Assembly (NCBI RefSeq): GCF_000425365.1
Contig: NZ_AUDH01000023.1
Coordinates: 1 to 51,733 of the forward strand
Direction: 5' to 3'
DNA: 51,733 nt
Source of the DNA: Rubritepida flocculans DSM 14296
GTDB lineage: Bacteria; Pseudomonadota; Alphaproteobacteria; Acetobacterales; Acetobacteraceae
The notes beneath the pieces are model-generated. The model was given only the letters and a program-made list of their open reading frames with translations. It did no database searches and was not told where the DNA came from. Shown here piece after piece: positions 15,040 to 23,503 of this stretch. Position numbers and translations under genes: made by a program. Numbering within the stretch: position 1 is the stretch's first letter; each line of letters begins with the position of its first letter.

Positions 15040-15960
15040 ATGAGGCTGACCGACACCCAGCGCACCATCCTCAGCCAGGCGAGCCAGCGCGACGACGGGC
15101 TGGCAGTCCCGCCCGAGCGCCTCCCGGCCGCGGCGCGGCAGACGGTGGCGAAGGCCCTGCTGAAGCACGACCTGGTCATCGCGGTGCACCGCCCCGCCCA
15201 CGACGCGCGGGCGAAGTGGACGGTGGATGGCGACGAGATGCTGCTCAAGATCACCGACGCAGGCCTGCGTGCCATCGGCGTCGCGCCGGAGGGCGATGGC
15301 GCGGAGCCGGCGGACGCCCGCCCGCGCGACGAGCGCAACGGGGCGGATCCCCGCCTCGTCGACGGCGACGACGAGCCGGCAGAGCCGGCCACGGTGGGCG
15401 ACAGGGCGCCCCTGGGCGGGACGGACGCCGCGCCGGGGGACACGCAGGCCACCGCGCCCGAAGCCGCCCTCGACCCCGCCCGGACCGAGGAACTCGCCCT
15501 GCTCGACCAGGCCCTCGCCGCCCCGCGCCCGGCGCCGCGGGCGACGCTCCGCGCCGCCGCGCAGCGCGTGCTCGCCGCCTGGGACGACGACGCCAACCGC
15601 GAGGGCGACATGATCGGCGCCCTCGACGGCCCGATGGAGGCGCTGCGCGCGGCGCTGGCCGGCAAGCCGGCCCGTGCGACGCGCGGTCGGGCCACGGAGC
15701 GGACCGACGGCGCGCCGCGCGGGCCGCGCGAGGGCACCAAGCGGGAGACGGTGCTGGCGATGCTCCGCCGCCCCGAGGGGGCGACGGTGGCGCAGATCTG
15801 CGAGGCGACGGGCTGGCAGCCGCACACGGTGCGGGGGTTCTTCGCGGGCCTCAAGCGCCGCCAGGGCATCACCGTGATCGCCGCCGAGCGCATCCGCCAG
15901 GTCGGTCCGAACAAGGAAGGCGCGAAGGGGTCCTACTCGATCTATCGCATCGCCGAGTAA
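15040..15960 (+). CDS. DUF3489 domain protein
   Basis: A 306-residue protein from ATG 15040-15042. The N-terminal part (MRLTDTQRTILSQASQRDDG...AKALLKHDLV) is the typical opening of this family. A long acidic, alanine-rich middle (about 85-205) is low in complexity. The C-terminal domain 'GTKRETVLAMLRRPEGATVAQICEATGWQPHTVRGFFAGL' followed by 'YSIYRI' is DUF3489, a winged-helix-like fold thought to bind DNA. These proteins occur near phage and recombinase genes in alphaproteobacteria. It converges on the methyltransferase gene, with 16 bases between the two stop codons. The role is unknown; regulation is a guess. Confidence 0.8.
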   Translation: MRLTDTQRTILSQASQRDDGLAVPPERLPAAARQTVAKALLKHDLVIAVHRPAHDARAKWTVDGDEMLLKITDAGLRAIGVAPEGDGAEPADARPRDERNGADPRLVDGDDEPAEPATVGDRAPLGGTDAAPGDTQATAPEAALDPARTEELALLDQALAAPRPAPRATLRAAAQRVLAAWDDDANREGDMIGALDGPMEALRAALAGKPARATRGRATERTDGAPRGPREGTKRETVLAMLRRPEGATVAQICEATGWQPHTVRGFFAGLKRRQGITVIAAERIRQVGPNKEGAKGSYSIYRIAE

Positions 15961-15976
15961 GCATTCTCGCGATCGA

Positions 15977-17245
15977 TCACGCCGCCGCTCGCGCCCAGCG
16001 GGCGGCGGCGACATCGCTGAACGCCCGCTCCTCCCCGGCCAGCACCGCGGAGCTGCCAGTGAAGTCCTGCCAGCGCCGCACCGCCACATCAACGTAGCGG
16101 GGGTCGATCTCCATCGCGAGGCAGGCGCGTCCGGCGGTCTCCGCGGCGATGATGGTGCTGCCGCTGCCGCAGAACGGCTCGTACACGGACTCGCCTGGCG
16201 CGCTGTTGTTCAGCATCGGCCGGCGCATGCATTCCACGGGCTTCTGCGTGCCGTGCACGGTGGCGGCGTCCTCGTCGCCGGCGGTCGCGATCGGCCACAG
16301 CGTCGCCTGGTCCCGCGCCCCCTGCCAGTGCCCCGTCGCGCCCTTGCGCACCGCGTAGAGGCAGGGCTCGTGCTGCCAGTGGTAGTCCCCCCGCCCCAGC
16401 ACGAAGCGCGGCTTGGCCCAGACGATCTGGCTGCGCACCGCGAAGCCGGTCGCCTCGAGGCTCTCGATCACGGTGCGGGCGTGCACGCCGGCGTGCCAGA
16501 CGTAGGCGACGTCGCCGGGGAACAGCGCCCAGGCCTCCCGCCAGTCGGCGCGGTCGTCGTTGGCCACCCTGCCGGTGCGCATCGTCGCCGAGACGCCGGC
16601 CTCGTTGCGCCACTCGGGGTCGTAGTTCACCCCGTACGGGGGATCCGTGACCATGAGGTGCGTCCGCGCACCATCCAGCAGGCGGGCGACGTCCACGGCG
16701 CTGGTGGCGTCGCCGCAGAGCAGCCGGTGCGGCCCCATCAGCCAGAGGTCACCGGGGCGGGTGACCGGGACCGCCGGCGGCTCCGGCGCCGGCGCGTCGG
16801 GATCGCCACCGCCCACCGCCGGCGCCTCCGCCGTCGCCTCGGCGAGCAGCCGGTCCAGCGCGGCGCCATCGAAGCCGAGCAGCCCGAGGTCGAACTCCTC
16901 CGTGCGCAGCGCGCGCAGCTCGGCGGCGAGCAGCGCCTCGTCCCAGGTCGAGGTCAGCGCCAGCTGGTTGTCCGCCAGCCGGTAGGCCCGCGCCTGGGCC
17001 TCGGTCAGATGCGACAGGCGGATCGCCGGGACCGCCTCGAGGCCGAGCGCCCTGGCGGCCAGGATGCGGCCGTGGCCCGCGATCAGCACGCCGGCCTCGT
17101 CCACCAGCACCGGCACGGTGAAGCCGAACTCGCCGATCGAGGCTGCGAGCTGCGCCACCTGCTCGGGGGGATGCTGCCGGGCGTTCGCGGCATAGGGCAC
17201 CAGCGCCGCGACCGGCAGCATCTCGACGCGAAGGTCAGGCGGCAT
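15977..17245 (-). CDS. ParB-like domain fused to a DNA methyltransferase (first of two)
   Basis: A 422-residue protein from ATG 17243-17245. Residues about 5-100 are a ParB/sulfiredoxin-like domain ('ANARQHPPEQVAQLAASIGEFGFTVPVLVDEAGVLIAGHGRILAA'). Residues about 165-400 are a methyltransferase with the DPPYG catalytic motif before the AdoMet-binding motif FCGSGS, the beta-class order. DPPY suits N6-adenine methylation. 'GTQKPVECMRRPML' is the usual K-P phrase of these enzymes. It probably modifies phage DNA against host restriction or regulates it; there is no restriction partner nearby on this strand. It overlaps the second, related gene by 11 bases. Confidence 0.9.
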   Translation of the reverse strand: MPPDLRVEMLPVAALVPYAANARQHPPEQVAQLAASIGEFGFTVPVLVDEAGVLIAGHGRILAARALGLEAVPAIRLSHLTEAQARAYRLADNQLALTSTWDEALLAAELRALRTEEFDLGLLGFDGAALDRLLAEATAEAPAVGGGDPDAPAPEPPAVPVTRPGDLWLMGPHRLLCGDATSAVDVARLLDGARTHLMVTDPPYGVNYDPEWRNEAGVSATMRTGRVANDDRADWREAWALFPGDVAYVWHAGVHARTVIESLEATGFAVRSQIVWAKPRFVLGRGDYHWQHEPCLYAVRKGATGHWQGARDQATLWPIATAGDEDAATVHGTQKPVECMRRPMLNNSAPGESVYEPFCGSGSTIIAAETAGRACLAMEIDPRYVDVAVRRWQDFTGSSAVLAGEERAFSDVAAARWARAAA

Positions 17246-18704
17246 CGGCGAGCGCCCCCGCGCGCGCCGCGGCGACGGCGTCGTAGGCGCGGCCGTCGTC
17301 CGCGAGCGTCACCGGCAGGTCGGGATGCAGCATGCGCCAGCGGGCGACCGCCAGGTCGACATAGGCCGGCGCGAGCTCGATCGCCCGCACCCGCCGCCCG
17401 GTCCGCTGGCCGGCGAGGATCGTCGTGCCGCTGCCCGAGAAGGGCTCGAACACCGCCTCGCCCTCGTCGGTGTAGGCGCGCATCAGGAACTCCGGCAGCG
17501 CGACCGGGAACACCGCCGGGTGCTCGGTCTCGATGCCCCTGGCCTTGTGGCGGGTGATGCGCAGCACGCTGTCGGGGATGCGCATCTCCTGCACCGGCAG
17601 GCCGATGTGGGTGTAGGCCTTCACCGCGCCGTCGGCGGCGCGCAGCCCGCTGCCCTTGTTCGGCGTGCCGGCCCATTTGCAGGGGACGATCTTGTTGGGC
17701 GGCCGCGCCTCGCGGTTGAAGTGGAACACCAGCTCGAAGGCCGGCGCGAGCCGGCCGTTCCAGTCCCCCGGCAGGCCCGGCCCCTGGTCCCAGGCGTAGA
17801 GGGCGAAGCGCCGCCAGCCCTGGCCGCGCATCCCGTCGAGCCAGCCCTGCCAGTAGGGCTGCCATTCGCCGTCGCGGTGGATCAGGCCGAGGTTCACCAG
17901 CACCTGGCCGTCGGGGCGCAGCGCTGCGGGGAGATGCTGGAACACCCCCAGCATCAGCGCGTCCCAGTCGGACACGCCGCCCGTCGTGTAGGCCCGCTGG
18001 TTCCCGTAGGGCGGGGAGGTGAACAGCAGCGCCGCGCGGTCGGTGCCCATCACGCGGGCGACCGAGGCCGCATCGGTGCTGTCGCCGCAGAGGAGCCGGT
18101 GCTCGCCGAGCATCCACAGATCGCCCAGGCGGGTGACCGCCGCACGGGGCGCCACAGGCTCGGCGTCGGCCGGGTCCTCGGCCGCCGAGTCCTCCCCTGG
18201 CGCGTCGGCGGCGGGGTTGCCACTGGCAACCGCCGGGCTGGCAACCGGCCCGTCGCCAGGCTCGGTTGCCACCGCCTCCAGCCCGGCGAGCAGCCGCTCG
18301 ATCTCCGCGCCGTCGAAGCCGGTGAGCGCCAGGTCGATGCCGCCCGTCTCCTGCAGCTTCGCCACCTCGGCGGCGAGCAGCGCCTCGTCCCATCCCGCGT
18401 TCAGCGCGATGCGGTTGTCGGCCAGGCGATAGGCGGCCTTCTGCGCCTCGGTGAGGCCGGCGCGGACGATCGTCGGGACCGTGGCGAGGCCGAGGGACTG
18501 CGCGGCCAGCAGCCGGCCGTGGCCGGCGATGACCTCGCCGCGCTCGTCCACCAGCACCGGCGCGACGAAGCCGAACTCGAGGATGCTGGCCGCGATCTGC
18601 GCCACCTGCTCGGGCGAATGCGTGCGCGCGTTGCCGGCATAGGGCAGCAGCGAGGCGACCGCGCGCGCCTCGACGGCGCTCGCAGCCCATGGGGCCTGGG
18701 GCAT
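17235..18704 (-). CDS. ParB-like domain fused to a DNA methyltransferase (second, TSPPY type)
   Basis: A 489-residue protein from ATG 18702-18704, with the same two-domain layout as its neighbour: a ParB-like domain ('NARTHSPEQVAQIAASILEFGFVAPVLVDERGEVIAGHGRLLAA'), a low-complexity linker (about 145-190) and a methyltransferase with TSPPYG and, later, FSGSGTT. The S-P-P-Y form often marks N4-cytosine methylation, so the two enzymes may differ in the base they modify. An insertion between the two motifs ('DWDALMLGVFQHLPAALRPDGQVLVNLGLIHRDGEWQPYW') is missing from the first enzyme. The pair looks like an old tandem duplication followed by specialisation. Confidence 0.9.
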   Translation of the reverse strand: MPQAPWAASAVEARAVASLLPYAGNARTHSPEQVAQIAASILEFGFVAPVLVDERGEVIAGHGRLLAAQSLGLATVPTIVRAGLTEAQKAAYRLADNRIALNAGWDEALLAAEVAKLQETGGIDLALTGFDGAEIERLLAGLEAVATEPGDGPVASPAVASGNPAADAPGEDSAAEDPADAEPVAPRAAVTRLGDLWMLGEHRLLCGDSTDAASVARVMGTDRAALLFTSPPYGNQRAYTTGGVSDWDALMLGVFQHLPAALRPDGQVLVNLGLIHRDGEWQPYWQGWLDGMRGQGWRRFALYAWDQGPGLPGDWNGRLAPAFELVFHFNREARPPNKIVPCKWAGTPNKGSGLRAADGAVKAYTHIGLPVQEMRIPDSVLRITRHKARGIETEHPAVFPVALPEFLMRAYTDEGEAVFEPFSGSGTTILAGQRTGRRVRAIELAPAYVDLAVARWRMLHPDLPVTLADDGRAYDAVAAARAGALADAA

Positions 18705-19016
18705 CGGGACCTGCGTGAGGGTGGAACGGAGGGCGCCGCGGCTGGCAACCTGGCGACGCTGGCAACCTGGAGAACGGGACTGACGCTAGGAACCTCGCGC
18801 GCTTCCGCGTCCCGCATACGCCAGGCCCAGGAAGGACCCTGCGGCTCGCGAGCCACTGTCTCGATCGAGCGACGCTGTGGCTGGTCGGCCGCTTCGCGCT
18901 CGCGCATCTTCAAGTTGGCCGCAGGATAGGACAGACGGATTCCAGGGCGCAACGCGACATTTCCGCGCAGGCGTTCCTTTGTTTTCGCTCCGAAGCCGGG
19001 TCACGGCGTGCGGCCG
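18705..19016 (-). other. 312-base gap with two 13-bp direct repeats
   Basis: Upstream of the second methyltransferase I see no convincing gene. Two exact copies of gctggcaacctgg lie at 18741-18753 and 18758-18770, spaced 17 bases start to start. They are 37-66 bases ahead of the methyltransferase ATG, where an operator could lie. A promoter for the methyltransferase pair is expected here but I cannot assign its -35/-10 boxes. Confidence 0.4.
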
Positions 19017-19568
19017 TCACGCCGCCCTCGTCCGCGGCACGAGGCCGAAGTGCCCCGCCAGCACACCGAGCGTTGCGACCAGCATGCCCTGCGCCTGCGG
19101 CGGCGAGACCGGCCGCCCTCCCCAGCCCTGGCGCGTCGCCCACTCGCGCACCGACATCTCGAGGCCGAGCACGTGCCAGGCGCAGGAGCCGGCGGCGCTG
19201 TCGTGACCGCCCAGCGCGTCGAGCGCCTCGGCCACGCGCCGTCGCGCGTCCATGGCGCGCTCGGACAGCGCGTCGGCGGTCCGGCCTGGCAGGCGCAGCA
19301 GGGAGGCGCGCACCATGCCGTCCAGCGCGGCGCGCCGGAACAGCACCCGGAAGCAGCCGCCCGCATCGTGCATCTCCTGGGTGATGGTGCCGTTGGCGAG
19401 CATCAGGCCAAGGGTGTCGACCGCGCGTCGATGCACGACGGGGACGCCGGTCTCCGGGTCTGCCTCGCGGATCGGCTCGCTGAACCCGCCATGCTGCAGG
19501 CGCCACCGACTCGGCATGGCGAGGTTCTCCTGCTGGACACGGATCTTCTTCTTGCGCTTAGCGGCCAT
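19017..19568 (-). CDS. DUF6456-like phage protein
   Basis: A 183-residue protein from ATG 19566-19568, with GGAGG eight bases upstream. It opens with a lysine-rich segment (MAAKRKKKIRVQQENLAMPSRWRL). The C-terminal half, 'RRRVAEALDALGG...HVLGLEMSVREWATRQGWGGRPVSPPQAQGMLVATLGVLAGHFG', matches the conserved region of DUF6456 proteins, in which a helical domain ends in 'L..L..HYG'. Such genes sit among phage replication genes. Function is unknown; a DNA-binding or regulatory role is plausible from the basic N-terminus. It overlaps the upstream gene by 11 bases. Confidence 0.65.
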   Translation of the reverse strand: MAAKRKKKIRVQQENLAMPSRWRLQHGGFSEPIREADPETGVPVVHRRAVDTLGLMLANGTITQEMHDAGGCFRVLFRRAALDGMVRASLLRLPGRTADALSERAMDARRRVAEALDALGGHDSAAGSCAWHVLGLEMSVREWATRQGWGGRPVSPPQAQGMLVATLGVLAGHFGLVPRTRAA

Positions 19569-19785
19569 GGGTCATGCCTCCGTTCCGCGGCCCCCAGCGC
19601 CGCGTCGCTTCGTTGGTAAGTGCCTGGCGAAGCCAGGGATCGGTGATGTTATCGGGGCAGAGCGCGACGACGCCCTGCTCGCGCCAGACGCGCCGGCGCA
19701 TGGCCTCGAGGTCGGCCGGGTTGGCGGGGCTCGGCTCGCGGCCGAGGGGGCATCGCGGCAGCGCCGGCGCGCCGGGCAGCCTCAC
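19558..19785 (-). CDS. Small unknown phage protein
   Basis: A 75-residue protein. GTG 19783-19785 is chosen as start because it overlaps the resolvase stop by four bases, like most junctions in this cluster. It contains 'NPADLEAMRRRVWREQGVVALCPDNITDPWLRQALTNEATRRWGPR', a helical, arginine-rich pattern with a conserved-looking 'DNITDPWLRQAL' phrase. No family is recognised. Confidence 0.55.
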   Translation of the reverse strand: MRLPGAPALPRCPLGREPSPANPADLEAMRRRVWREQGVVALCPDNITDPWLRQALTNEATRRWGPRNGGMTHGR

Positions 19786-20282
19786 TGCACACCGCCCCGG
19801 GCGTCGATCGCCCACAGCAGCAGGGCGAGGGCATCCGCCTCATTGTCGTCCGCCGGCGCGAAGCCGCGCGCCCGCATGGCGGCGATCACCGCCTCCTTCG
19901 GTGCATTGCCCTTGCCGGTCGCGAAGCGCTTGATCGTGCCGACCGGGACGCCCTGGTAGGGGACGCCGGCGCCTTCGCACCAGGCGGTCAGGTGCGCGAG
20001 GAAGCCGCCATAGACATGGGCGGCGGTGGTGCCGGCGTGCCGCCGCACCTCCTCGAAGACGACGCTGCCGAGCGGGCCGGCGCTCGAGCCCATGCTGTCC
20101 AGCCAGCGGCGGAAGCGCAGCCAGCCCATGCCGCCGCCCTCGAAGCGGCCGGGCCGAAAGGCGGCGGTGCCGGAGGCGATGCTGCCATCCGGCAGCCGCA
20201 GCGCCCAGCCGAGAGAGCTGCCGAGGTCGAGGGCGAGCAGGCTTCCGTGACGCATGGTGACGATTGCGGCGGGTTTTTCCAT
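19782..20282 (-). CDS. RuvC-like Holliday-junction resolvase
   Basis: A 166-residue protein from ATG 20280-20282. The RNase H-fold acidic residues are in place: D in 'LLALDLGSSLGWAL', E in 'LGSVVFEEVRRHAG', and the C-terminal 'DNEADALALLLWA'. 'VGTIKRFATGKGNAPKEAVIAAMRARG' is typical of the phage RuvC-like family. It would resolve branched DNA before packaging. An in-frame ATG at 20355-20357 lies four bases after the primase stop and would couple the two, but its extra 25 residues look unlike the family. The region between has a CG-alternating run (cgcgcgcgcgcacgcg). Confidence 0.85.
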   Translation of the reverse strand: MEKPAAIVTMRHGSLLALDLGSSLGWALRLPDGSIASGTAAFRPGRFEGGGMGWLRFRRWLDSMGSSAGPLGSVVFEEVRRHAGTTAAHVYGGFLAHLTAWCEGAGVPYQGVPVGTIKRFATGKGNAPKEAVIAAMRARGFAPADDNEADALALLLWAIDARGGVQ

Positions 20283-20360
20283 TGACTGCTCACGCGCGCG
20301 CGCGCACGCGAGGGCATCAATAGGGGAGTGACGCGTCAATCCGTCACAATCGGTCATCGC

Positions 20361-22745
20361 TCAGAACTCCATCTCGATTTCGGAATGGGTTGTGTTCGCG
20401 CGCAGGCGCAGGCCGATGAAGCAGCGCTGCGCGCTGGTGCGGTGGGGCGAAAACCCGCGCGCGCTCAGCGTCTGCGAGAAGCGCTTGATCGAGCCGACGA
20501 ATTCGCCGCTGGCTTCGGCCCAGGCCTTCCACGACGCGTAGAGGGCCGCAGTCGCCTCGCTGTGCTGGCTGCCGCGCTCGCAGCACTCCTCGATCCACCG
20601 CCCCAGCGCGTCCTCGGCCTCGAAGTACTCGTCGGTGGCGGCGAGCACGGTGGCGGGCGGGCGGAGCCCGATCCGCTGCCATTCGAGGCAGCCCTCGATC
20701 GCCCAGGCGAGGATGCCGTCGCGCTCCGCGAGCAGCCGCTCGGGCAGCCGCTTGTCGCGCCGGGCGGGCGGGATGGTGACCGTGAACGGCACCATGTGCA
20801 GCCGCCGCCGCATCGCCTCGTCGACATTGCGGATCGCTGGCTTGTGGTTGCCCGCGACCAGCAGCTTGAACTGCGGGGTGAACTCGAAAAAGTCCTGCCG
20901 CATGAAGCGCGCGGTGATGCGGTCGCCCCCCGTAAGCGCCTTGAGCTTGCTCTCGGCCCAGCGGCTGCCCTGCTCGGTCTCGATCGAGGTGACGATGCGG
21001 GCGCCGCGCAGCCCGGCCATGTCGGTCGGATGGCGTTCGCCGCTGGTCGCCATGAACATGTCCATGGGCGCGACGGTGGCGTAGTCGCCGAGGAGGGCGG
21101 TGAGCGTGTTGAGGAACACCGACTTGCCGTTGGCGCCGGTGCCGTAGAGGAAGAACAGCGCGTGCTCGGTGGTCACGCCGGTGAGCGCGTAGCCGACCAC
21201 CCGGCGGAGGTAGGCCTGCAGCTCGGCGTCGCCGCCCGTGACCTGGGCGAGGAAGGCGAGCCAAGCCGGGCAGTCGCCCCGGGGCGCGGCGGTGGTGATC
21301 TTGGTCATGCAGAGGGCGCGGTCGTGCGGGGCGAGCGCGCCGCTGCGCAGATCCACGACGCCGGCCGGGGTGTTCAGCAGCCAGGGATCGCGGTCCCAGA
21401 CCTCGGCGGTGGTGGCGTGGCGCCGATCGGCGCGCGCCAGGCGCTCGACGGCGGCGACGGTTGCGGCCTGGGAGAGCTTCGTGCGGACCCTGGCGTTGTT
21501 GGCGCGGTTGGCCGCGGCGCGGCAGACGTGGCGGGCGAGGTCGAAGGCGCGCAGCGTGCCCTCGCGCTCCCAGCGCGTTCCGGTCCAGGTGAGCCAGGCG
21601 CCCCAGACCGCGACATGCCGCCAGTCCTCGCCATGCTGCGCGCTGAACGCGGCGGCGAGGGCGTCCTCGGTGAAGCCGACCGGCAGCGGGCCATCGTCGC
21701 CCGGCCCATCGCCCTCGGCTACGGCCTGGTCGGGCTCGCCTGCACCTGTGCCGGGGTGACTGGCCTCGGCGCGGCGCCACAGCCGCTCCGCCTCCTGGCG
21801 CAGCCGGTCCTCGGGCCAGGGCGGGCTGATCCGTGCGGCGTTGTAGTCCTGGATCTCCTGCCAAGCCTGGGCCGCGGTGACGAAGCCGTCCTGGCAGCGG
21901 CGGATCCAGTAGCCGATGATGCGGGAGAGCGCCTCGAAGCGGGTGAGGCCATCGGCGCCGCCCTCGCGCACCACCTGGGCGAAGAGCTCGGTCACCTCGC
22001 CGCGGCCGGCGCCGTTGAAGTCGAGCGGGTCCTCCGCCGGGTCCGGCGCCACCTCGCTGCCCACCCCCGCCAGGGGCGGCATGGCGAGCACCGCCTCGGC
22101 GAACTCCGTGAGGTCGCGGTCCGCGCCGCCCGAGGAGAGGATGGCGACCAGCCTCGGCTGCCCGCCCTTGGCATGGACAGACCCGGCGACGCGGATCGGC
22201 TGGTGCGCCGAGCGGAAGGCCGGATCGCCGCCGACCTTCACCGCGATCGCGTGCCGCAGCCGGCACACCGTGGCCAGGTCCTCGCCGGTGGCCGGCTCGG
22301 TGAGCCGCCAGTAGAGGTGGAGCTTCGCCTGGCCCTCCGGCGTGACGCCGCCGGAGGCGACCTCGAGGCTGGGCGGGCCGAGGTGCCGGACCAGATGCGC
22401 CCGCTTCGCGGCGATGTCGCCGCCGTCGAGATCGACCAGCACCACCTGCATCTGCACGATGTGCTCGGCGCTGGCCTGGCCGGGTGCGACGACCGTGCCG
22501 GGGATGACGTAGAGCGCCATGCCCGCCTCGGCGGCCCAGCGCGCCTGCACGGCGAGCTTCGCCGGCAGATCGGCATCGGCCGGCAGGAAGGGCGTGTGCG
22601 GCGCGCGGTCGGGCCCGCCCTTCTCGGCCAGCGCGCGGACCGCGACCCAGCCCTCGCACCAGCCGAAGACCATGTCGGCATAGGCCGCGACCATGGCGGG
22701 ATCGGGGGCGACCGGCATCGGCGGGTTCACCTCGGCGGCGCTCAT
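20361..22745 (-). CDS. Primase / SF3 helicase (phage-plasmid primase, P4 family)
   Basis: A 794-residue protein from ATG 22743-22745, overlapping the nuclease stop. The N-terminal part (about 1-230) is a RepB-like primase domain with 'VVLVDLDGGD', 'KLHLYWRL' and 'RVAGSVHAKGG'. The middle matches the D5 N-terminal region ('WDRDPWLLNTPAGVVDLRSG'). The SF3 helicase follows, with Walker A GTGANGKS at about 536-543, 'RIVTSIETEQG' (Walker B region) and 'KLLVAGNHKPAI' (sensor). The C-terminal D5-type domain contains 'WIEECCERGSQHSEATAALYASWKAWAE'. It would start and unwind prophage DNA replication. It is complete, and the nearby resolvase, nuclease and ATPase fit one replication module. Confidence 0.9.
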   Translation of the reverse strand: MSAAEVNPPMPVAPDPAMVAAYADMVFGWCEGWVAVRALAEKGGPDRAPHTPFLPADADLPAKLAVQARWAAEAGMALYVIPGTVVAPGQASAEHIVQMQVVLVDLDGGDIAAKRAHLVRHLGPPSLEVASGGVTPEGQAKLHLYWRLTEPATGEDLATVCRLRHAIAVKVGGDPAFRSAHQPIRVAGSVHAKGGQPRLVAILSSGGADRDLTEFAEAVLAMPPLAGVGSEVAPDPAEDPLDFNGAGRGEVTELFAQVVREGGADGLTRFEALSRIIGYWIRRCQDGFVTAAQAWQEIQDYNAARISPPWPEDRLRQEAERLWRRAEASHPGTGAGEPDQAVAEGDGPGDDGPLPVGFTEDALAAAFSAQHGEDWRHVAVWGAWLTWTGTRWEREGTLRAFDLARHVCRAAANRANNARVRTKLSQAATVAAVERLARADRRHATTAEVWDRDPWLLNTPAGVVDLRSGALAPHDRALCMTKITTAAPRGDCPAWLAFLAQVTGGDAELQAYLRRVVGYALTGVTTEHALFFLYGTGANGKSVFLNTLTALLGDYATVAPMDMFMATSGERHPTDMAGLRGARIVTSIETEQGSRWAESKLKALTGGDRITARFMRQDFFEFTPQFKLLVAGNHKPAIRNVDEAMRRRLHMVPFTVTIPPARRDKRLPERLLAERDGILAWAIEGCLEWQRIGLRPPATVLAATDEYFEAEDALGRWIEECCERGSQHSEATAALYASWKAWAEASGEFVGSIKRFSQTLSARGFSPHRTSAQRCFIGLRLRANTTHSEIEMEF

Positions 22746-23503
22746 GACCAGCACCGCGTGCGCCAGGGGCAGCGCGCACATTCGGGGTGATCGGGCTCGG
22801 CGGCGATGCGCGGCAGCCACTCGCCGGCGTCGCAGGCCTGCAGGACGCGCACCGCCTTGTCGCTGGTGGCCTGGGCCAGCGCGCCGTCGAAGGGCACCAG
22901 CTCGTGGTGCAGCTCGGCGGTGTCCTTGTTCACCGCGGTGAACAGGGCCGGCGCCTCGGTCAGGCCCATGTACGCCTGGTAGAGCGCGACCTGCGCCGCG
23001 TAGATCGGCTTGGCCGCGGCGACGCCGCGCCGGACGATCTCCTTCCAGTTGCGGGCGTTGGCCGACTTGCATTCCCACAGCGCCGGGACGGCGACGACGC
23101 TCTGGGCGGAGGCTGGCGCTGCCACGACCACGCCGTCGATGTGGCCCTGCACGCGGCCGGCCGCGACCGAGAAGCCGAACTGCTCGCCGCTGCGGCTGCG
23201 GGTGCGCAGGTCGAAGCCGGCGCGCCGGAGCCAGCCGATCGCCAGATCCTCGAAGACATGCCCCACCGCGAAGACGCGGAGCGTCTGGCCCGAGAAGCCG
23301 GTGTCCGGGTCGCGCGGGACGTCGAGGAACTCGTACTGCAGGCGCCGCGCGCAGGGATCGCCCAGCCGCGAGCCGCCGAGATACTCGCGGCGCGCCCGCG
23401 TGCCGTTCTCCGCCACCAGCGCCGCGTCGATCAGGGCGTTGATCGCCTCGGCCGCGGTGGGCGGCTTCGGGCGGTGATTGAAGTCGAGGCTACCGTCGGC
23501 CAT
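22742..23503 (-). CDS. Cas4-like PD-(D/E)XK nuclease with a predicted iron-sulphur cluster
   Basis: A 253-residue protein from ATG 23501-23503. Nuclease motifs in order: 'VGHVFEDLAIGWL', 'QGHIDGVVV' (the D) and 'LWECKSANARNW' (E-x-K). Cys51 (RLGDPCARRLQYE) and the C-terminal Cys242-x2-Cys245-x5-Cys251 (ECARCPWRTRC) follow the one-plus-three cysteine pattern of Cas4/AddB-type 4Fe-4S nucleases. No cas genes or CRISPR repeats are nearby, so it is probably a phage recombination/replication exonuclease rather than an adaptation enzyme. It overlaps both neighbours by four bases or less. Confidence 0.85.
   Translation of the reverse strand: MADGSLDFNHRPKPPTAAEAINALIDAALVAENGTRARREYLGGSRLGDPCARRLQYEFLDVPRDPDTGFSGQTLRVFAVGHVFEDLAIGWLRRAGFDLRTRSRSGEQFGFSVAAGRVQGHIDGVVVAAPASAQSVVAVPALWECKSANARNWKEIVRRGVAAAKPIYAAQVALYQAYMGLTEAPALFTAVNKDTAELHHELVPFDGALAQATSDKAVRVLQACDAGEWLPRIAAEPDHPECARCPWRTRCWS

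Noticed and set aside
18786-19004. 72-codon minus-strand frame between the methyltransferase and DUF6456-like genes
   Set aside because: No ribosome-binding site, no recognised motif and poor codon use; probably chance.
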